A stretch of DNA of 64,000 bases, from positions 372,001-436,000 of the forward strand of contig JANUWI010000012.1 of assembly GCA_025504975.1 (NCBI GenBank), written 5' to 3'. Positions 42,249 to 52,144 of this stretch are shown here, in pieces; the first letter of the stretch is position 1, and each line of letters opens with the position of its first letter. Made by a program: the position numbers and the translations under genes. The notes under the pieces were generated by a model that ran no database searches, was not told the origin of the DNA, and saw only the letters and a program-made list of their open reading frames with translations. Origin of the DNA: Plenodomus lindquistii. Its lineage: Eukaryota > Ascomycota > Dothideomycetes > Pleosporales > Leptosphaeriaceae.

Positions 42249-44985
42249 GGTAATTTACAATTTCGAGAAAAAGGGCATCATAGGAGCATTGTGATAGAAA
42301 TCAGCACAAGTGAGGCCGATAGTGTTGTATGTAAGCCTACATGACGCTACAGGAACAGGAAGTCAAGGTAATACCCCACATGTCCAGGCGTAGGGTTGCT
42401 GGGATACGATTGGTCGACCAGGGGCTAGATTAGACTTGTGCATTGGCGCCGTCATAGCTAGCACTGCTTTTGTGTAACGTCCATGCTTGAAGCCTGGCTA
42501 TTTGCGGCGATGCTTGAGAGATGATATGCATTTACAAGTGCTATCCAGTGTCGTAACGCCTACATTCATGCTAAGAATGAGCGCCCATCACTGCAGGGGC
42601 AAACTGATCCGCCCACACAAAATTGCGCACTGCTGGAAAAACTTCAGCCAATGGCACATATCAGCCATATCCTTAAGATGCAGTCCAACGCCGTCCGAAC
42701 ATGAGCCGAATGCGTAATCGGCGGTATTCGCGTACTCGTATTGAGATGCACAGATCATCACCGTTCCCAATCACAGTATTGAACATCAAGTCGTTGTTAA
42801 ACTGTTTAGACTTGCTCTGGCTCGACCTCACAACGAGCCCGGAGTACCTACTTCTGTGACGGAAGACTTTGACCTGATGACTTTTGCAGCTAAGACAACG
42901 CTGTCAGCTCCAGAATACTGCGCGTAGGCAACTTCCAACGTACATTCGCATTTTCCTCACGGAGGGTTTGACGGTCCTCCTGGGTTTGATGCTTTGACTC
43001 AAACGGATGCATTTCCTCACCACAGGTGCGGCCATATTGTGATCCATTTCCAGGATCGAAAACCCCCCGCGTCTGCCAGTATCATCGGCGCAATCCCACT
43101 GTCCTGGCCTGACATTTCTCGGCTTGTCTCCTTGATCCTGCCGTCAGAGGTTTTGCAAGCGACTGGCCCCTCTAGAGTACATGCTGCCGCAAGTGTAGAT
43201 TGCTGCTGTTTGCTTGCTTCATGCTCGCTCTTCAGCTGAGCGCTCGTTGCTGCCGCTTCCTTCTTCTCCGTCAGACTATGGGTGTGGGAGCGCAGGTTGA
43301 CTGTTTGGGAAGCGCGTGTGACACTGTCTGCTGGCGAGGTCGAGGTGATCGATCGCCCGGAAACTGCAGAGGGTTGTTTGGCGCGCAAGCCCATCGTCTG
43401 GCAGGGGACTCTCAGCATCGCCGTAGTACGCAAGAGCTCCGAGTTTCGAGGTACGAATGGTGATGCCTATGATCACTTCGAAGTGGTGGTTTGTCGAAGC
43501 TGGAGTAGTAGTGGGTCGGCTGCGGTGAGGGAAGTCTGTATGCGCACGCGGTAAAAGTGTTGGAGCTCGCAAGCGGGGAAGGAAGCAGCGCACTTGTCGT
43601 CAGTGATTGCTTCTCAGAATCGTGCAGACCCTGAGAGGTTACTGTAGCGTGTACTTTCCCAGATCGGCCCTCTGATTTTCGCTCATTCGAAAAATTCCCC
43701 TTCACCTCCGCAATAGCAGCAACAGCAAACGCTCTGATCCACTACCTCACCAAAACACCACATGTGACACCTATCACCTATTACCTACTGCTCGACCGCC
43801 TCTATCGTAAGATCACCAGAGTCTTTACTCAGGTTATAATTGTCAATCTTAGACAATCTTCCATCGAAACACCAACATTGCCACAAGGCAGATGATGGTT
43901 GCTCTGGCTATAGCCCAGGTTCGATTCCTGCTATGGACAAATCCAAATTCAGGAGAAGAGATCACAGTGGATGTGTGCGGTGGGTGATCATTATACGTGG
44001 CGTGGATGGGGCCTGTATCACGGCTTTAGGGTCGTTGCTCTTGTCTTTTTGCCTTTGTTTTTGCCCTTTCCAACGTTGCATAATGTGGCTTGGATAATTG
44101 TGGGATGGGTTGAATTATAGATATTGCAAGGAGTAGAAAGAGCCGGAGGTACGAAGGACTAGCGAAGTGCTGGAAGAGCGGGAAAAGAGAATACTTGCTA
44201 GGATCAAATAGTATGTTACAACGCAGAATACAGCAAGAAAAGGATAAGCAATGACAATCAGCTAGCAGACGTGAGGAGTATCGTCTCTTGTTATGGGTGC
44301 TTTCCATGCGTCTTAGGTTGCTTTAACGAAACGACGCACATACTTAAATTGCTTGCCATTGTGACGAGCATGCTGTAGTCTGCATAAAGAGGGAAGGAAG
44401 ATTGGTAGTTAGTATGATGGGATATGTATTGAATAGTCTAGAGACAGGGGCTCTTAGGAGAAGTCAGACTCGAGATTGGATAAAGACTTTATGGGTGATG
44501 CTTATGGGAAGGTTTGAAGGGACATAGACGACGGCTTGAGGCGTCATAAAGATACAACACATTGTGGTCAAAAGCAAGACGATGGGCGTTAGATGAAGTA
44601 GAGGGGAGATGGAGCGGCCACTGTACACGTCGGATGTATCTAAGCGCGGATCCCTGCATTGCAGACCTCGACCCACTTGGGGTCAGCGCGTCAACATCCA
44701 ACGTCACGCGTCCAAGTGATTGGGCTCATTGAGTCACGATCATCACATTGCATTCAGCTGCACATCTGGAACAACAGGCAAAGTCGTGTTCTTTTCTTGG
44801 TCCCCCATCTGGAACGGACTGGCCCGATGATGGCTTGACGCTAGAGCTGCGCTTCTCCACCTTCAGCTCCGTGTTTACAGCCACGAGCCTAGAGCGTCGA
44901 GACCTAGAAAGACCCCCATGCCACTTGCGAAGGTGCTCCTGATTAGTCCTGCACCTTCAGAACCTCATCGCAGACCGTTGAGATC
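42249..44985. other. 2.7 kb gene-poor gap
   Basis: The largest internal gap, lying between two divergent genes. Overlapping frames of 80-140 codons occur near 43017-43705 on both strands but have no domain-like pattern. An isolated match to the polymerase III B box occurs at about 43918-43928 without a complete tRNA. No transposon ends or extended repeats seen. Confidence 0.5.
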
Positions 44986-46010
44986 ATGTTAATGAAATCA
45001 TTACTGTTTGGCAGTGGGCTCATTGCCTGGGTAGCAGCATGGAACGTAGATGGTGCGTATATCAGTATCCTCTTGCAAGCACTAGCTGACTCGCTGCAGT
45101 TCATAACCAAATCGGCTTCATGGCCGAGCAGTTCTTGGAGCCAGAAACTACCGCCGTTCTCGCAGAACTCCTCGAACCCAAATACAACGGCTCTGTCGGT
45201 CGCGCAGCAGCCTGGGCCGATGCCTACGCCCATACAGCCGAAGGCCGTTTCTCCTACCAATGGCATTGGATCGACACGCACGACAAGGCGCCTGAGTACT
45301 GCCATCTAGATTACGAGAAGGATTGCGCAAAGGGCGGATGTGTTGTTAGTGCTATCGCGAACCAGACGGGCATACTGCGCGAATGTATACGGGATTTGAA
45401 GACTGGAGCTGTGAGTGGTGGTAGCAATCTGACGTGCTCGTATGCGCTGAAATGGGTGTCGCATTTCTTTGGAGATATTCACCAGCCACTTCATGCGAAT
45501 GCGAGGGCGATCGGTGGGAATACGTTCAAGGTGATCTTTGCGAACGTGACAACTCAATTGCATGCCGTATGTTTGATGATCCCCCTCTAATATGAACCTC
45601 ACTGATGAAGACAGGTCTGGGATCACTACATCCCATACTTCGCAGCCAACGTCAGCGAGCCATTTTCGAGTCAGTCTATCGACCCGTTCTTCAGCAACCT
45701 CGTCTCTCGCATCCGCAAGAGCGACTTCCATTCGCTTCCTGCGTTGTGGTTGGCATGCAGCAATCCCTCCACACCTGAACTCTGCGCGACAACATATGCC
45801 AAGGAGAGCAATAAGTGGGACTGCGATTATGTATGGAAGAACGCTCGCAACGACACCGATTTGGGGACAAATGGATACGCCGAAGGTGGTGTACCCATTG
45901 TCGAGCTTCAAATCAGTAAAGCTGCGTATAGGCTAGGTACATGGCTCAATAAACTGGTAAAAGCAGAGGAGCCGCTGCCTGAAACAGCACAAGAAATCTT
46001 GGAGCTCTGA
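44986..46010 (+). CDS. Secreted S1/P1-family nuclease
   Basis: Exons 44986-45052, 45100-45566 and 45615-46010 give 309 residues. A hydrophobic signal (MKSLLFGSGLIAWVAA, using the second Met at 44992) ends just before the Trp that becomes the mature N terminus. Zinc ligands of the family are visible: W..H in WNVDVHNQIG, HWIDTHD, HFFGDIHQPLHA, and QLHAVWDHYIP created by splicing exon 2 to exon 3. S1/P1 enzymes are three-zinc secreted single-strand nucleases that also have 3'-nucleotidase activity and serve phosphate and nucleotide scavenging. Several Asn-X-Ser/Thr sites fit secretion. The usual WG start of the mature enzyme is WN here. The gene ends 90 bases from its convergent neighbour. Confidence 0.92.
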
Positions 46011-46100
46011 TATCGCTACAGTCGATTACAAAGGGAATAAAGGGTATACGGTAAACGTTGTGGTGCCTTCTGCGGCGTGAATGTGTCACTTCGGCGCTTC

Positions 46101-47201
46101 CTACAGGTTCAGCGCTTCGTCGAGAATAGCCTCTGTGTTCTTTTGCGCCTCAAGTCCGAGAACTCTCTCGAGCACTAGCACAAATGCTCGCCTCCTCTTC
46201 TCCTCGCTTGTATATTTGTCATGATCCTGGATGCCCAGATCAGTCCACCGCACTTCAATCATCTTCACCAGGCTATCCGGTCGCTTCGGCAGTCCCAGCC
46301 TCTCGAGCGCCATCTGTGTCCGGTCATCAACAAGTGGAAACGCTTCCTCCCACTGCCACTGCACGCGCCTGAAGAAGATATCGAGGCCAGTCTTGCCCAG
46401 CCCCTTGATACTCCTACGCACGACCTCGCGCTCCGATTCCACGGAGCTCTTGCTCAGCTTGCGTAGCTTTGCAAGATCGTTGTGCCAATTGTTGTTTGAG
46501 ATCGCGTCGGCGATCGCATCGATCTCTTCGGCGACCTTGCCTCGGTACTGTGATCGCACATCGTGAAGCGCTTCCTTGACTTTCTGGGGACCGGCGATCT
46601 TGATGGCGACGGAGCTGGAGAATTTGTACGGCGCGCTGAGGACGGTGCGGATGATGCGGAGACCAACATCGTGGGGAATAGCGCGTGAGAGGACGACTGC
46701 GGAGAGGAGCTCTTCAAATGGGCTGAGTAGTTGGGAGTATGTGTTGATGTTGCCACGGGTTTGGACGTCTGTAGTCTCATCTTGTGGTCGGCTCAAGTTG
46801 AGACCAGCGTCTGAGAACAGGCACTTGAGGATTTGGGTTGGTGCTGGTTTTGACGAGGTGATCTTTGGCTCCTCAACTCTCGGTGCCTCAATCTTCGGAG
46901 CTACCACCTCGGCGACTTCGATTCTGGGGGCCTCGATGACGGGCTCAGGCGCGATGCTCCTCTCTTGCCTGCTGCTACGTGGGCGTTGCTGATCATACTG
47001 TTCGTTTTCGCTTTCATCGCCGCGCAAGTTTGCGCTGTCTACGCGCCTGACTTCTTTGGGTACCTGCAATCCATTCGTCACGCCCCCTTCTTCTTGCTCT
47101 GCAAAGAGCCTGGATCTCTTCCGGCGCGGCGCATACGAATTGCTTAAAGACGCGTGCCAGAATACGTGCGTAACTCCACGAGTAATATATGGTGACTGCA
47201 T
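46101..47201 (-). CDS. Helix-hairpin-helix (HhH-GPD-like) protein, DNA-glycosylase-fold relative
   Basis: Intron-free frame of 366 residues. The N-terminal 110 residues are charged and disordered, with alternating Pro/Glu/Ala (EAPRIEVAEVVAPKIEAPRV). The C-terminal 230 residues are helical and resemble the endonuclease III fold seen in many fungal hypothetical proteins: AIKIAGPQKVKEALHDVR, a hairpin IKGLGKTGLDIFFRRVQW and then FPLVDDRTQMALERLGLP. The Asp in VDD sits where the catalytic Asp of HhH-GPD glycosylases would be. The catalytic Lys position and the four-Cys iron-sulphur loop are not evident. It may be a DNA-binding protein or a monofunctional enzyme; activity cannot be claimed. The start at 47201 is uncertain because the first 25 residues do not look conserved. 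Confidence 0.72.
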   Translation of the reverse strand: MQSPYITRGVTHVFWHASLSNSYAPRRKRSRLFAEQEEGGVTNGLQVPKEVRRVDSANLRGDESENEQYDQQRPRSSRQERSIAPEPVIEAPRIEVAEVVAPKIEAPRVEEPKITSSKPAPTQILKCLFSDAGLNLSRPQDETTDVQTRGNINTYSQLLSPFEELLSAVVLSRAIPHDVGLRIIRTVLSAPYKFSSSVAIKIAGPQKVKEALHDVRSQYRGKVAEEIDAIADAISNNNWHNDLAKLRKLSKSSVESEREVVRRSIKGLGKTGLDIFFRRVQWQWEEAFPLVDDRTQMALERLGLPKRPDSLVKMIEVRWTDLGIQDHDKYTSEEKRRRAFVLVLERVLGLEAQKNTEAILDEALNL

Positions 47202-47854
47202 AGTTCCAATTGATGTGTAGTACTATCAGACGACAAAAAGTATGGCACCCAAGATGCTATATATTTCGCTCCCGTTAATTCAGGGGTTTAGTGACGTTGG
47301 GGCTTTACGTGTGGTGGCCGTGATGGGGCCGCGATGGAGCGCGGGCTTGCATTAGTGCGTGGATGTGGCCAGAATTGGCTAAGCGTTATGTCCGTGTGAT
47401 GAAAGGAACGATAGAGGGTCCAGTGCACGTTCGCTGCTGCGAACATTCTCATCGAAAGCCTGTTCCCTGGGAATTGCGAATTGACTCGGAAGAGCCAGGT
47501 ATTTGACAACTGCATCTATTTGCGTGCCGTTGTAAATTGTGTATCGGACGACTTCCTTCGCTGGAAGACGGGAACACAAGCAACAGCGGGTTTTGCGCCG
47601 CGATCTGTTGATCAAACCTTGTTACTGTGCGGAGATCGTTCCGTCGCTTGAGGAATGGGAGGATATCCGGATAGGTTTTATAAGCCTTGCGCTCATGATA
47701 AATACCTCTTCTACTGTATGTGGTAAACGTACATACAGAAGTTTCGTATCAGTCAGGTTGGTGCGCAGCATGACTTGCGTACCATGACGATAGAATGGAG
47801 CTCTATCCGACAAGGCACTAGGACAAGTCTTGTACCTTGTAGGGCCCGAGATGA
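47202..47854. other. Intergenic between tandem minus-strand genes
   Basis: About 650 bases with the promoter of the HhH gene and the 3' end of the upstream HeLo-like gene. Short frames on both strands carry nothing recognisable. Confidence 0.45.
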
Positions 47855-49541
47855 TCATCCGAGGCTGCCGACAAAGTCCATCATCTGTTTCTGTCGTTGC
47901 ATGCGTATCCACGATGTGGAGGGCTTGTGCTGTAACGACACGTGCGATGCTGCTGGCGCCAAACTCCGATCAATCCTGGTCGCCCTTTGGGACGGAAGGC
48001 TGGCGATATCGGGAGAGATGAGGCTCCTTTGCGGCGAGGGGCTCAAAGACGCGGCAGAGACGCCCACAGGTCTTGCGTAGATCTGACTATTTCCAGTCGT
48101 TCGTTGATATTGTTTGGTAACATATGCCCTCTCTTGCGAGCCTCCGTCTAGCTCTGTTATTTGCAAGGCTGGCGGAAAACTGTGCGGACCAGGTACTGGC
48201 TCGCTGACGGTATGTGATGGTACGGGCCTTCGTTTCGGAACCGCGGAAAGCTCATACATGGGCATTCTCTGCTGCTCCAAGGGTACTCTTGATGACGCGT
48301 GTCCAGGTGAGGGTGAGGGTACTCTCTCATTCGATCTTAGTGGGTACCCAGGTGGTGAGCCAACTTCGTTGCCGGGTAGTTGAGCAACAAATCCCATATC
48401 TCCCATCAGCTCAACCACATTTTCCACTTTATCTGCAGCAGCGTTGGTATTGGCGACTGACACATGTGCAGTGCTGTACTCGTATGGATTGACCGGACCC
48501 AAACTGTTCGTTCCACTCATATTCACTGTATATCCTGCCAGTTCTGAGACGGCCGGAATAGTGTCTGGTACTCGGTATTCCCAGGTGTTCTCGACTTTCA
48601 CATCTCCACGATTATATGAGCTTGGCATACGAGACCTGGGCTGGTCTTTGTGTTGGGGTTCATGAAGCCGTGTTTTTTGGTCCATGTGGGCTTGACGCGT
48701 CCGAATTACAGATTCCATCACAGTTGAGTACGACGGGGGCGGACTCGCGGGAGGTTCTCTGAACGACGACCAACCCTGATGTGAGCGATCATTGTCGAGA
48801 TTGCTGTCGGAAGATCTGGTAGACTTCCGAGACTCGAATGACTCAGTAGCCTGATGGTCAAAGTGGCGCATGTAGGAGAGGTCTGATTTCCTCACTTTCG
48901 GCTGAGATGTTTCGACTGAGACTTGAGTTTATCAGCCTCTGGTTTCATGAGAAATATCTAGGGAAAGTTGTTGAGTGCATACCTGAGGTTGTGGAAGCTG
49001 ATATTGGAGCGTGGCAAATTGTGCGCCGACGATGCTTGGAGAAGATCTCGTTGAGGTCCACACCGTGATCTAGTACTGGCTTCAACTTTCCGGAGGGAGC
49101 GCTCTCAAGAGGAGTAAGGTAGTTGAGTACAGTGGATAGCTGTTGGTGGCATGTGTTCAGTTCCGCTGTTCGATTGACGAGTTTTTCGTGGTCGTTTAAA
49201 ATCCATCGGACGCGTGTCGTAAACTGAATCGATCCAGTAGACTGCTGCTCGGCGCGAGCGCGTTCGACCCATCTGCCGATGTCGTTCAAAGCAGACCTCG
49301 AGCTGTTGATTGTGCGCTGGATCCACGGAACTTTTGCGGGAGTCTCAGCGAGTTTTGTTCGAACTGAACCACTGTTTAACAGCCGCTCGACCTCAGCGAG
49401 GCTGTCACGAACGTTATGTATCATGCGCACGAAGACATCGTTCTCACTACCAACTTCTGCAATGCGGACGGCGACATCGGCGACCTTGAGCGCGCTTCCC
49501 ACACTGGCGAACACGGTACTCAAAGTGAAGGGCTCACACAT
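47855..49541 (-). CDS. Protein with HeLo-like/fungal STAND-type N-terminal domain, otherwise unknown
   Basis: Exons 49541-48983 and 48915-47855 give 539 residues. The first about 190 residues are helical and start MCEPFTLSTVFASVGSALKV, followed by ADVAVRIAEVGSENDVF and a heptad-like helix (MIHNVRDSLAEVERLLNSGS). This layout resembles the N-terminal domains found at the front of fungal NLR/STAND and HeLo-type proteins. No NACHT, NB-ARC or repeat domain follows. The remaining 350 residues are Ser/Pro/Arg-rich and look disordered, ending in QKQMMDFVGSLG. HeLo-type domains can act in heterokaryon incompatibility or membrane-targeting cell death, but here that is inference from resemblance only. 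The 67-nt intron was placed by frame and its GTATGC donor. Confidence 0.7.
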
Positions 49542-50172
49542 CGTGGAAGAACGAGGACCGTCCTGGTGGACTTCAGAAGATACAAGGTGATGCAGAAGTG
49601 ATCACATCTGGGTATTTGGCAGGGAGGGGTAGCTGAATCAACCTGCAGGTGGGCAACGCGGAGACCCCCAAAAGCAGCAGAACGGTGGAAGAGCCGCAAG
49701 GCTGGGTCTAGCCAGCATCTCTCTCAGCCTTCCTCTCAATGCATCGCGCTAGACATGACGCTGCCGACTTGACACTGAAGTCACAGGCCAGTGAGAAGCG
49801 ACTCAATACTGGTGTGCATGATGGCTGCAGGAAGTTGGGGGCTGGGAAGTAGAAGAGCGAGGATCATCTGCGATGTCAGCCGGTTTGGACTCAAGTCGTC
49901 TCGTGCATACGCCATCGGATGATTTGGGCTCAGATTATTGAGGTAACAACCTTGGAGCCGGGTTGTCCTTCTTTCCCCATGGGATTTGGCGCTAGGCGAG
50001 ACCTGGACTAGTGAAGGTAAATATCAACCTCAGCTCCTCAGCCTTGTCACTTGGACCACCTCCTTTCGCCCCATAGATTGCCAATCCTTTACGGACGCGA
50101 ATAAGAGCGTAATTGATGCATTGCATGTTACAAAAAGCGCCACGGCAATCCTTCATCGACCCCAACCGGTCT
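49542..50172. other. Intergenic between tandem minus-strand genes
   Basis: About 630 bases with the promoter of the HeLo-like gene and the 3' end of the membrane-protein gene. No gene or repeat recognised. Confidence 0.45.
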
Positions 50173-51598
50173 CTAAATTGCAACTTCCTTGTCCAGCAAC
50201 ACTCGCGCAGGCCGCAGTGCCCGCCCCTGATCACCGATGATTTGAACGAAGGCTGGAAAAGCCACCAAACTATTGTGTTCGCTCGCAAAGTCAAAGTGGA
50301 AAGAACCGGGCTGAGAGAACAGAAGGAAAGCAAAATTTGCCGCCCGCTTCAAGATCATGTCTAGATTCTTGTGGCGCTGACCACCATCCACGCTTCCTTG
50401 GACGAACGGAGCCAGAACTGCATCGATTTCGGCAACGATGGTAGCAAAGTTCTCAGCGCGGCTGGGGTTAGGAGCATTTCTCCCGAAGCGATGCTGCAAC
50501 AAGGCGCTGGTGATGGTCTTCCATTTGCTATACATTCTTGATGTAGCTGTTTCGATGGGATCAGCACGCGTATTGATGAAAATGAGTTGATAAAGTTCAC
50601 TTACTGCTATCGTTACCATCTGCGTCTTGAATTGAAGTGGCAAACCGGGAGAGGTCCGCGGAAAGAAGGCTGGGACGACGCTCGCCGGTGCATTTGGACA
50701 AAATGCACCACCCAAGTACCAGGCGAATGGAATCCTGTCTAGTAGTGGGATTTGCCAGCGACGCTGCAAGTGTGTTTGCACTTACACCCGTCGCAGTGGC
50801 AAGACCATGCAAGTACGATGCATTGAGACTTGACGCCGGCATCGCAGCAGAATGATAGTAGGTACGGGCATGGTTCTTGATGCTGTCCCTGATGCGAGAG
50901 ACTTCGCCAGTGATCGTGTCGTCTGCCACTGGTTGCGGAATCAAGTCGTCGACACTACTCGCGATTGCACTTGCTTGCACGATAGGCCCCTTCTCTTGAG
51001 ACCCATTTTCCCCACCTGGTCGCAGATGCTGATGAGTATATGTTTTCGAGAGCTTACGCTTCTGACGCCGAAGCAGCACGAAGAACACAACGCCCGCGAG
51101 TATCACCCCAGCCACAAGCATCGCTACAGCGACTCCTGCTACGGCACCATTACCAAGACCCTTAGAAGCTATTCCCGGCTTCGAGTGCAGGCCTGTAGCA
51201 GTAGCGCTGCTACTTGAACGAGCCACGATACTGGTGGAGGGCGAAGGAATGACTGCGAGCGAGGAGCTTGCCGTTTCAGCGGCCCGCGAGGCCGTTATAG
51301 TCGTTGTCAAGATAGTCGGTTCGGGAGGCGTTTGAGGAAAGTCATTGCTTTTTAGAACTCCTTGAGGGCAGACTCCTCTGACAACGATGTCAGGCCGCGC
51401 AGCAGAGTGAGCGCCTTTGCATAACTCCGTGCCCTTGAATCTCGAATTCCACACGATTTTTGTATCAGGATCAGTATAGGGTGCCGCCATTTTGACTGCT
51501 GTCATAAGGAGTATGGATGAAATGAGGGACGATTGGAAGCAAGGCTCTAGACACTTTATGTGTTCGTGCGAGTACCGTTCGGGGCTAATACAACGCAA
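50173..51598 (-). CDS. Single-pass membrane protein with conserved fungal cytoplasmic domain; 5' end uncertain
   Basis: Two exons are secure: 51598-50605 and 50546-50173, which from the Met at 51598 would give 455 residues. A Ser/Thr-rich stalk leads to one membrane helix (AVAGVAVAMLVAGVILAGVV) followed by a stop-transfer RRQKRKLSK. The cytoplasmic part has a helical domain (RIRDSIKNHARTYYH; TTRQDSIRLVLGWCILSK) that continues across the splice (SKWKTITSALLQHRFG). This plan of ectodomain, stalk, helix and helical tail is common in uncharacterised Pezizomycotina surface proteins. The N terminus in my model is not a good signal peptide. The upstream minus-strand frame 51948-51556, with several Cys (CSCVSLDD, PPEECSRWC), may belong to the ectodomain through unresolved exons. 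Function unknown. Confidence 0.68.
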
Positions 51599-52144
51599 CT
51601 CTGAACGACGCGCTTGACACCAAGCGATATACCTTGTTCCATCAGCCTGATCATGTCAGCTTTCTGCCGGAAACGGCGAGCTTTGGCGAAAACTCGCCAA
51701 AAACACCACCGACTACACTCTTCAGGAGGCAGATACGTCCGGTAATAGATCGCCGAGTCGTCCAAGCTCACGCAGCTGCATGTTCTCGGTGCCATCTTCA
51801 AGGTTTGCATCACACTAAGAACAACATCAGGCTCCCATTGGATCGATACTATGGTCCCTGACGAAGTTATACATGTGGGCTGCTTTCGACCTGTGTGCCA
51901 ATATGCGAGGCGTAAGATTGGGAGGGGGCCAAGTTTCGGGGCTGACAAGCTGTGGTATTTTAGTACATTGGACCAGCGTATAGCGCAATTATCAAGGTTG
52001 GGATGCCTTCGTTGCCATTGTCTTCAGCCTTGCAGGTGGTCCAGCTGCACAACCTGCCGCTGATAAACATCAACCCTGAGCCTAGCCATCGTCGAATTCG
52101 TCTCTCATTTTTCGATCATCCTGAAAGGTCGCACAATTGCCACG
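51599..52144. other. Divergent interval, possibly containing missing 5' exons of the membrane protein
   Basis: About 550 bases between the membrane-protein model and the Hsp70-like gene. A Cys-containing minus-strand open frame (51948-51556) may be ectodomain sequence, but I could not find splice sites that join it convincingly. The promoter of the plus-strand gene must also fit here. Confidence 0.4.

Noticed and set aside
43017..43705. Gene in the 2.7 kb gap
   Set aside because: Frames of 90-138 codons on the minus strand overlap one another and the plus strand; Ser/Thr/Gln-rich without ordered segments.
43868..43940. tRNA gene
   Set aside because: Only the T-arm/B box fits; no matching acceptor stem, A box or anticodon arm.
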